Below, in pieces: positions 51,281 to 57,031 of a DNA stretch of 64,000 nt (position 1 is its first letter; the number at the start of each line of letters is the position of its first letter). The position numbers were made by a program, and so were the translations under genes. A model generated the notes under the pieces. That model saw only the letters and a list, made by a program, of their open reading frames with translations. It was not told where the DNA came from and made no database searches. The DNA is from a virus: positions 1 to 64,000 of the IMG/VR virus record IMGVR_UViG_3300020438_000019. The stretch is one strand, 5' to 3'.

Positions 51281-52080
51281 TGTTAGGAACACATTTTTAT
51301 AACGAAACAATTCGTAGAACCGTTGTAGGGTTCGGTACTCTTTTTAATAATATAGAAATTAAAAAGAAAGACCCACTCAACAATGAGGTGATAGAAACTG
51401 AGAAAGTAGCATTAGGTTATGGTCCTAAGAATAAGTTTCTTTATCGTTTATTTGAAAACCCTAAGACCCAAAAGGTTGCTATTACTATGCCTCGAATGTA
51501 TTTCGAGATGACTGGTATTGATTACGATTCAGCAAGAAAGACTAGTCCAGTAAGAAAATATAAAAATGTTGTACAGGGTGATGGTAAAGAGGTAAGGGTA
51601 CAGTATGTACCAGTACCATACACTCTAGGATTTGAACTTGGAATACTGTCTAAGGATCAAGATACAGGACTACAAATACTTGAACAGATATTACCATACT
51701 TCCAACCAGCTTTTAATATCACTCTGAACATGGTTCCTGATATGAGTGAGAAGAAAGACGTTGCTATCACTCTCAACTCAATTAATATGGAAGATGAGTG
51801 GGATGATAGTTTCTTAGAACGTAGGTTGGTAGTATATACATTACAATTTACTGCTAAGACATTCCTATATGGTCCTTACAACAAGGCAGATATTATTCGT
51901 AAGGCAACTGTATATGAGTCTATTGGTGATAATGCAGTTGGTAGACGTGCTGTTAAGATGGAATACACACCTAAAGCTAAGACAGATAAGAACCTAGATG
52001 GACAGGTTGATGCTAATGATGATATACTAGTAACACCTGATGATGATTTTGGATTTAATAGTGGGTTTGAAATATTATGA
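51280..52080 (+). CDS. 15: Tail completion/sheath terminator protein gp15, with EF-hand-like loop
   Basis: 266 aa (T4: 272). 'LGTHFYNETIRRTVVGFGTLFNNI' at the N-terminus and 'KNVVQGDGKEVRVQYVPVPYTLGFEL' in the centre are clear gp15 signatures. In T4, gp15 forms a hexameric ring closing the tail and binding the neck. Residues 236-247 fit an EF-hand/dockerin-type calcium loop (Asp236, Asn238, Asp240, Gly241, Asp244, Asp247), close to the C-terminus. Coupled to gp16 by an ATGA overlap. Confidence 0.93.
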   Translation: MLGTHFYNETIRRTVVGFGTLFNNIEIKKKDPLNNEVIETEKVALGYGPKNKFLYRLFENPKTQKVAITMPRMYFEMTGIDYDSARKTSPVRKYKNVVQGDGKEVRVQYVPVPYTLGFELGILSKDQDTGLQILEQILPYFQPAFNITLNMVPDMSEKKDVAITLNSINMEDEWDDSFLERRLVVYTLQFTAKTFLYGPYNKADIIRKATVYESIGDNAVGRRAVKMEYTPKAKTDKNLDGQVDANDDILVTPDDDFGFNSGFEIL

Positions 52081-52499
52081 GCGATCAAATATTTGAAAAG
52101 AACATGGAAGAGATCTTTGATGTTGATGTATCCAACACACCCGAAGGTGGTTGTGCTAAACGTAAGGATCAAATCAGAGATGTCTCAGAGGACAGAGATA
52201 AAGACTATGAATATACCAGAGGGGAATTGTATAGTCTTATAGATCAAGGTCAGGAGGCGGTCAGAGGGGCGTTAGAGGTCGCACAGGAGTCAGGGCATCC
52301 AAGAGCATATGAAGTTGCTACAAACGCTATGAAGCAGGTAGCAGACATGACTGATAAACTCATGGATCTACAGAAGAAAGTTAAGGATCTAGATGAGGAT
52401 AAGAAAGGTCCAAGTAAGGTTACAAACAATGCTATGTTTGTAGGTTCCACAGCAGAGCTTCAGAAGATGTTAAAACAAATGAATGGTGGTAAACGATAA
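52077..52499 (+). CDS. 16: Terminase small subunit gp16
   Basis: 140 aa (T4: 164). The central 'LYSLIDQGQEAVRGALEVAQ' and 'PRAYEVATNAMKQVADMTDKL' helices followed by 'VTNNAMFVGSTAELQKML' match the T4 gp16 family. The protein forms oligomeric rings that recognise DNA and stimulate the gp17 motor. Unlike T4, nine accessory genes separate it from gp17 here. Overlaps gp15 by 4 bases. Confidence 0.93.
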   Translation: MSDQIFEKNMEEIFDVDVSNTPEGGCAKRKDQIRDVSEDRDKDYEYTRGELYSLIDQGQEAVRGALEVAQESGHPRAYEVATNAMKQVADMTDKLMDLQKKVKDLDEDKKGPSKVTNNAMFVGSTAELQKMLKQMNGGKR

Positions 52500-52514
52500 C
52501 AAATATATTATATT

Positions 52515-53213
52515 ATGAATCAATTGGAAGCATTAAATCCTTGGCCGACAATCTTTAAGAAAAAATACGACTTTGATTTTGAGAATAAGTTAAAGACTAA
52601 GGTCGTAGATTCTCTTAAAGCAGCAGATGGGTTTATAAAATCAATGGATATACCGACACCAGAAAAATCTGGTGGTGTTACTTCTGTTGTTTTGTCTCAG
52701 AATCCACAACATCCTCAGCCTCATGAATGGCCAGAGTTTGTTCAGTTTGAACAATTCGTTATGCGATCTACAGTTGAGGTACTACGCAAATGGCATTGTG
52801 ATCCTGGTGTTGAAAGAGCAGTCATGAAATCATGGATTAATGTCCACCCTCAAGGAGCTTATACCGAAGAACATAATCATCAGGGAGTTCTTATGGCTGT
52901 TGCTGCTTATTTACATGTTCCAAAGAACGGTGGAAATCTTTTAGTAAAGAATCCATTAACTTCTTATAAGTTTGGAGAACCAATACATCGTCAATATTTT
53001 AGTGAGTCTGAAGGAAGAGATGGATTGGAATGGACACAAATACCTGTTGAGACAGGAGATGTGTTATTCTTTCCAGGATGGTTAACCCATAAGACACAGA
53101 AAAATCTGGCCAAAGAAAATAGATTTGTTATGTCTTGGAATGTATCGTATGCAACTGATGCTCAAATGGAAGTAGCCTATAGGAATAAATATTCAAGGAG
53201 ACCTAATGGTTAA
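52515..53213 (+). CDS. Putative 2OG/Fe(II) oxygenase between gp16 and gp17
   Basis: 232 aa. Begins 'LEALNPWPTIFKKKYDF', typical of 2OG-FeII_Oxy_5 proteins ('..FPTPIW..'). Iron ligands His120-x-His122 ('TEEHNHQGVLMAVAAYL') and distal His192 ('FPGWLTHKTQ'), with Arg203 in 'NRFVMSWN' as 2OG anchor; all present. First gene of the cassette inserted between the two terminase subunits. Substrate unknown. Confidence 0.82.
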   Translation: MNQLEALNPWPTIFKKKYDFDFENKLKTKVVDSLKAADGFIKSMDIPTPEKSGGVTSVVLSQNPQHPQPHEWPEFVQFEQFVMRSTVEVLRKWHCDPGVERAVMKSWINVHPQGAYTEEHNHQGVLMAVAAYLHVPKNGGNLLVKNPLTSYKFGEPIHRQYFSESEGRDGLEWTQIPVETGDVLFFPGWLTHKTQKNLAKENRFVMSWNVSYATDAQMEVAYRNKYSRRPNG

Positions 53214-53292
53214 CGATTCAACACGTACCCCTGCACCTTACCAGAGGTATGATATAACTAATAATGCAGTCAAGGACTATCATGCAGTTTAA
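53206..53292 (+). CDS. Possible microprotein, 28 aa
   Basis: An ATG inside the end of the oxygenase gene is preceded by a perfect AAGGAG at a good distance and overlaps the neighbouring genes on both sides (8 and 11 bases), as expected for a translated small gene in this tightly packed cassette. The peptide is polar with one Pro/Tyr-rich segment and no known motif. Confidence 0.4.
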   Translation: MVNDSTRTPAPYQRYDITNNAVKDYHAV

Positions 53293-53449
53293 CGAACGAG
53301 AGATGAACCGTATTTTACTAGCGGTTGAACACTACAGAAATTGTGTTCAATCTAAACCAGATGAGTACGATAAAATCATCGATAAGCTACATTCCTACGA
53401 AAAGGAATATGAATGTCCAGATTGTGTCCTATGTACAATTCACCAATGA
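53282..53449 (+). CDS. Small Cys-rich protein, 55 aa (CxxCxxC)
   Basis: The ATG at 53282 has an AAGGA ribosome site; an in-frame ATG 18 bases upstream is less well supported. The first 40 residues form a charged helix. The C-terminus holds Cys45-x2-Cys48-x2-Cys51 plus a near-terminal His, suitable for zinc or an Fe-S centre. Overlaps the next gene by 4 bases. Not recognised, but its neighbours (NifU-like, oxygenases) make a metal-linked role worth testing. Confidence 0.6.
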   Translation: MQFNEREMNRILLAVEHYRNCVQSKPDEYDKIIDKLHSYEKEYECPDCVLCTIHQ

Positions 53450-53607
53450 AACATTACACCGTTGGTTACCATGACTATGAGTTACACACTCATGAAATCT
53501 GCGAGTATGCAGATGATTCTTATGAAGCAGGTAAAGATGCTATAGAAGATGTTCCTTATCTTCATGACCATCCAAACGCAATAGATTATATTTTACTAGA
53601 TGCCTGA
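53446..53607 (+). CDS. Small conserved-looking protein, 53 aa
   Basis: Starts at the ATGA overlap with the Cys-rich gene; an in-frame ATG 33 bases upstream lies wholly inside that gene and is rejected. The product is acidic with Tyr/His-rich start ('YTVGYHDYELHTHEICEYADD') followed by 'EAGKDAIEDVPYLHDHP', resembling small proteins I recall from T4-like cyanophages; this cannot be checked here. Function unknown; overlaps the next gene by 8 bases. Confidence 0.65.
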   Translation: MKHYTVGYHDYELHTHEICEYADDSYEAGKDAIEDVPYLHDHPNAIDYILLDA

Positions 53608-53812
53608 GCAACAAAAACTTAAATTTTCTATCAGACAAGACGGTACTGTAACTGAAGAAGTTATCGGTACTGTCCGTTCTGAATGTATTTCATTGACAGA
53701 ACAGATTGAGGAAAAGCTTGGAGTCTTACAGACTCGCCAATTTAAACCCGAATTTTATTCTAACAATGTCGCACTTCAGCACAATCAAAACAAAATTGAA
53801 GAACAAACCTGA
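53600..53812 (+). CDS. DUF2997 family protein, 70 aa
   Basis: 'LKFSIRQDGTVTEEVIGTV', 'CISLTEQIEEKLG' and 'QFKPEFY' match the DUF2997 family, small proteins widespread in cyanobacteria and some other bacteria. The next gene is a DUF1257 (Ycf35-like) gene, and this pairing is also seen in bacterial genomes. The two phage genes overlap by 47 bases in different frames, so their translation may be coupled. Biochemical function unknown. Likely acquired from a host. Confidence 0.8.
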   Translation: MPEQQKLKFSIRQDGTVTEEVIGTVRSECISLTEQIEEKLGVLQTRQFKPEFYSNNVALQHNQNKIEEQT

Positions 53813-54149
53813 ACTCATAGAAGCACTTCTGCTTCTTCAGTATGATGTACAGGAAGATCAAGAGTTAATAAATCCATTAGACCATCAACATGAAAAGGTA
53901 AAGGTTGATGTTGCTATAGGGAATGATATTGGATTTCGTAGAAATTCAGAAGGTGTATATGAGTTGGTGGCTGATATACAAACTTGGAAGGATCCAGTTC
54001 CACCAAAGAGATTTGTAGATAAGGTTACTCAGCAATATGCTAGAATGACTGTACATAATACAGTTAAGGATATGGGATTTCAAGTAGAAGAAGAATGGGA
54101 GATGGATGATGGATCAATAGAATTAGTTGTTAATAGATGGGTGGGGTAA
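53766..54149 (+). CDS. DUF1257 / Ycf35-like protein, 127 aa
   Basis: I chose the ATG at 53766 because 'MSHFSTIKTKLK' is the typical start of the family. 'NDIGFRRNSEGVYELVADIQTW' (residues 53-74) is its diagnostic core, and the 'QQYARMTVHNTVKDMGFQVEEEW' region completes it. Ycf35 occurs in cyanobacteria and in red-algal and related plastid genomes; function unknown. Partner DUF2997 gene overlaps upstream. It ends 7 bases before a small membrane protein gene. Confidence 0.85.
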   Translation: MSHFSTIKTKLKNKPELIEALLLLQYDVQEDQELINPLDHQHEKVKVDVAIGNDIGFRRNSEGVYELVADIQTWKDPVPPKRFVDKVTQQYARMTVHNTVKDMGFQVEEEWEMDDGSIELVVNRWVG

Positions 54150-54156
54150 TCCACTT

Positions 54157-54342
54157 ATGTCCGAGGTCGTATGGTCAATAAATATTATGATAGGTATCCT
54201 ACTGCTTGCGGTGGGATATGTTATTTACTGGGTCTTTAAGTACGATGATTGGAATCCTAACCCCGTTGTTCATAGTGACATCGCCGTTCAATCCGAACAC
54301 AATGATTCAGGAGATGAGGAATCATCAGTCGGAACTGAATAG
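54157..54342 (+). CDS. Single-pass membrane protein, 61 aa
   Basis: A hydrophobic segment at about residues 5-27 is followed by a positive/aromatic 'WVFKYDDW' and a polar acidic tail, suggesting a short N-terminal outside and a cytoplasmic tail or the reverse. The ATG at 54157 is preferred over an in-frame ATG at 54127, which lies within the upstream gene. No family recognised. Confidence 0.55.
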   Translation: MSEVVWSINIMIGILLLAVGYVIYWVFKYDDWNPNPVVHSDIAVQSEHNDSGDEESSVGTE

Positions 54343-54361
54343 AACTCCTATACAGGAGATG

Positions 54362-54368
54362 CTAAATA
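54362..54368 (+). promoter_or_regulatory. CTAAATA element before thermonuclease
   Basis: Same 7-mer as found before gp13, gp18 and the small gene before gp21, 21 bases from the likely start. A weak, context-only prediction. Confidence 0.3.
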
Positions 54369-54389
54369 ATACACTTGAAGAATTTGAAT

Positions 54390-54845
54390 ATGGGGAAACT
54401 GACACCACCAAGCAGGAAGAGCTGCTACAACTTCCGAGTGATAAAGATCAACCGAGTATTAGACGGAGACACGATAGATGTCACGATAGATCTTGGTTTC
54501 GATTTATTCAAAAAAGAACGGGTAAGGATTGCAGGGGTTGACACACCTGAGAAAAGAACACGCAATCTAGAGGAGAAAGCACTTGGAATCGATGCAACAG
54601 AATGGCTCAAAGGGCAACTCACAGATACTATTAAGGGTGATGACGAACTGGTTATTAGGACTGAGCTTGTTGGTGGGGTCGGTAAGTATGGTCGCCTTTT
54701 GGGCTGGTTATACATTGGGGAGTCAAACATCTCAATCAACGAGCAAATGATTACCGAAGGGTATGCTTGGGAGTATGATGGTGGTAAGAAACAAAAAGAC
54801 TTTGAAGAATTGAGAGAGATAAGGAGAGAACATGGAACTCTCTGA
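54390..54845 (+). CDS. Thermonuclease (SNase-like)
   Basis: 151 aa with all SNase catalytic elements: 'VLDGDT' (Asp27), 'RIAGVDTPE' (Arg46, Asp51, Glu54) and 'GKYGRLLGWLY' (Arg102). The family cleaves DNA and RNA using one calcium ion. No signal peptide, so it acts inside the host cell, plausibly in host DNA breakdown or nucleotide recycling. The start ATG was chosen over a TTG 15 bases upstream. The 3' end overlaps the NifU-like gene by 14 bases. Confidence 0.9.
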   Translation: MGKLTPPSRKSCYNFRVIKINRVLDGDTIDVTIDLGFDLFKKERVRIAGVDTPEKRTRNLEEKALGIDATEWLKGQLTDTIKGDDELVIRTELVGGVGKYGRLLGWLYIGESNISINEQMITEGYAWEYDGGKKQKDFEELREIRREHGTL

Positions 54846-55062
54846 AGAAAACGTACTCATAGTATTAGAGGAAATCATTCCTTATATTGAAGCTGATGGT
54901 GGATACCTTCAACTATATGATATAGAGGATGGATATGTTAAAGTAAAGTTAGGTGGTGCATGTGAGACATGTGCTATGAGTACTATGACTTTGAAGCAAG
55001 GTATCGAACGTAAGCTGATGGAAGAGATTCCAGATGTTAAAGGAGTTGTGCAGGTATTATAA
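54832..55062 (+). CDS. NifU C-terminal-like Fe-S scaffold protein, 76 aa
   Basis: Residues 7-76 form the NifU C-terminal (Nfu) domain: 'IIPYIEADGGYLQLYDI', 'VKVKLGGACETCAMSTMTL' with Cys44-x2-Cys47, 'GIERKLMEEIPDVKGVVQV'. Nfu proteins carry and deliver [4Fe-4S] clusters as dimers; cyanobacteria have a similar stand-alone protein. In the phage it may help load clusters into host or phage iron enzymes during infection. It is coupled by one-base overlap to gp17, which ties its expression to packaging genes. Confidence 0.93.
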   Translation: MELSEENVLIVLEEIIPYIEADGGYLQLYDIEDGYVKVKLGGACETCAMSTMTLKQGIERKLMEEIPDVKGVVQVL

Positions 55063-56714
55063 TGGCTCAACAAACTGAAGTATATCTTGGTAACCCCAAC
55101 CTGAAGAAGGCAGGTACTGAGATACAATTTACAAAAGAGCAAGTAGAGGAATGGATCAAGTGTAAACAAGATCCACTCTATTTTGCATGTACTTACATGC
55201 AGATCATTAACTTGGATGAAGGTCTCGTACCTTTTGAAATGTATGATTTTCAAAAGAAGATCTTAATGGATTTCCATGAGAACAGATTCAACATTGCAAA
55301 ACTCCCTCGGCAGACAGGTAAGAGTACGACTGTCGTGGCTTACCTTCTACACTACGCTATTTTCAATGATAGTGTTAATATCGGTATCCTCGCTAACAAA
55401 GCAAGTACTGCTAGGGAACTCCTTGGAAGACTCCAACTAGCATATGAGAACTTGCCTAAATGGATACAACATGGAATACTAGTATGGAACAAAGGTAATG
55501 TCGAACTCGAAAATGGATCAAAGATACTGGCTGCTTCTACGTCTGCAAGTGCTGTCCGAGGCATGTCGTTCAATATCCTCTTCCTCGATGAGTTCGCTTT
55601 CGTTCCGAACCATGTTGCAGAACAATTCTTTGCATCTGTTTATCCTACTATTACTTCTGGTAAGTCAACGAAAGTCATAATCATATCTACACCTAATGGT
55701 ATGAACCACTTCTATAAGACGTGGGAGGATGCTAGGAATGGTAAAAATGGTTATACTACCAACGAAGTTCATTGGTCTCAAGTACCAGGCAGAGATGCTA
55801 AGTGGAAAGAAGAGACATTACGAAACACATCTAAGAGACAGTTCGCACAAGAGTTTGAGTGTGACTTCCTTGGATCTGCTGATACATTAATATCACCAGC
55901 AAAATTACAATCTATCCCATTTGAAGAACCTATAGTAAGCAATGCAGGACTTGACATATACGAACGAGTGCAAGAAGATCATGAATACATTATTACTGTG
56001 GACGTTGCCAGAGGAATTGGTGGCGACTATAGTGCTTTCATCGTGTTTGATATCACCACTCTCCCGTATCAAATTGTTGCCAAATACCGTGATAATGAGA
56101 TTAAGCCTGTCTTGTTTCCTTCGGTCATCTTCTCAGTAGCAAAGAATTATAATCTCCCATACATCCTAGTAGAGATAAACGACATTGGTGATAGTATAGC
56201 AGCAACATTAAACTATGACCTTGAGTATCCTAACGTACTCATGTGTGCTATGAGAGGTAGAGCAGGTCAGATAGTAGGTCAGGGGTTCTCAGGTAACAAG
56301 ACACAGTTAGGTGTTAAGATGAGCATCACTGTAAAGAAACTAGGGTGTGCTAACCTCAAAGCAATACTAGAAGAAGATAAATTAGTCTTTAAAGATTTTC
56401 ATATACTACAAGAGCTTACAACTTTCATTCAAAGAAAGCAAGCTTGGGAAGCTGATGAAGGATATCATGATGACTTAGTAATGTGTATGGTACTCTTCTC
56501 TTGGTTAGTCATGCAAGACTATTTCAAGGAGATGACTGATCAAGATGTTCGTAGAAGAATATATGAGGAACAACGTAATCAGATAGAACAGGACATGGCT
56601 CCATTTGGATTTATTGATGATGGACTAGGTGATGATTCATTTGTAGAGGATGGATCTATTTGGGAATATGGTACGACACAAGAAGATGTAACTTACATGC
56701 TTCCTGATAGGTAA
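55062..56714 (+). CDS. 17: Terminase large subunit gp17
   Basis: 550 aa (T4: 610). ATPase: Walker A 'LPRQTGKST' (residues 81-89), Walker B 'ILFLDEF' (Asp176, Glu177), coupling motif 'IISTPNG' (207-213). Nuclease: 'ITVDVARG' (Asp314), 'VEINDIGDS' (Glu371) and 'YHDDLVM' (Asp470/471). It powers DNA entry into the prohead with gp20 and cuts the concatemer. Overlaps its neighbours by one base on each side. Residue order and domain spacing are typical, so the enzyme should be active. Confidence 0.97.
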   Translation: MAQQTEVYLGNPNLKKAGTEIQFTKEQVEEWIKCKQDPLYFACTYMQIINLDEGLVPFEMYDFQKKILMDFHENRFNIAKLPRQTGKSTTVVAYLLHYAIFNDSVNIGILANKASTARELLGRLQLAYENLPKWIQHGILVWNKGNVELENGSKILAASTSASAVRGMSFNILFLDEFAFVPNHVAEQFFASVYPTITSGKSTKVIIISTPNGMNHFYKTWEDARNGKNGYTTNEVHWSQVPGRDAKWKEETLRNTSKRQFAQEFECDFLGSADTLISPAKLQSIPFEEPIVSNAGLDIYERVQEDHEYIITVDVARGIGGDYSAFIVFDITTLPYQIVAKYRDNEIKPVLFPSVIFSVAKNYNLPYILVEINDIGDSIAATLNYDLEYPNVLMCAMRGRAGQIVGQGFSGNKTQLGVKMSITVKKLGCANLKAILEEDKLVFKDFHILQELTTFIQRKQAWEADEGYHDDLVMCMVLFSWLVMQDYFKEMTDQDVRRRIYEEQRNQIEQDMAPFGFIDDGLGDDSFVEDGSIWEYGTTQEDVTYMLPDR

Positions 56715-56944
56715 TGGATTTAGAACAGCAGTTTGATTTAGAACATTTGCTGTTTAAGCAAAGGAAATGTAGATCTTGTGGAAGGACAAAAGATCTATTG
56801 GATGATTTTTATTTGATTAGAAAGAATAGAAGTAGGTTGGCTTCCTCATATTCATATGAATGTAAGGTGTGTACAGTCGAAAGAGTAGTGAAAACCAGAA
56901 AGAATAAGAACCCACATAAGGATTGGATGTATCCAGACTGGTAG
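56714..56944 (+). CDS. Zinc-ribbon-like small protein, 76 aa
   Basis: Two Cys pairs (Cys19-x2-Cys22 and Cys50-x2-Cys53) separated by 27 residues, with a basic C-terminus, resemble the metal site of HNH- or endonuclease VII-like proteins, but the His/Asn catalytic residues are not evident. Starts one base into the gp17 stop codon. Could be a DNA-binding accessory of the packaging machinery; this is inference. Confidence 0.7.
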   Translation: MDLEQQFDLEHLLFKQRKCRSCGRTKDLLDDFYLIRKNRSRLASSYSYECKVCTVERVVKTRKNKNPHKDWMYPDW

Positions 56945-56981
56945 TTCATGCATTGCTTCCCCATTGAAGAGTTGCTATTTT

Positions 56982-56988
56982 CTAAATA
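56982..56988 (+). promoter_or_regulatory. Late-promoter-like CTAAATA before gp18
   Basis: 43 bases before the sheath start, in an 87-base gap between operons where a strong late promoter is expected because sheath protein is needed in large amounts. The ribosome site CGGGAG follows. Confidence 0.5.
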
Positions 56989-57031
56989 ACTATAGACAAT
57001 TTTAGCGATCATTTATCGGGAGTAACTAAAC

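Noticed and set aside
54206-54541. A forward frame of 111 codons overlapping the membrane peptide and the thermonuclease genes
   Set aside because: More than 130 bases overlap the thermonuclease, whose frame has all catalytic residues. The sequence after about residue 75 is Arg/His-rich, as expected for out-of-frame reading. The first part could still be a short peptide.
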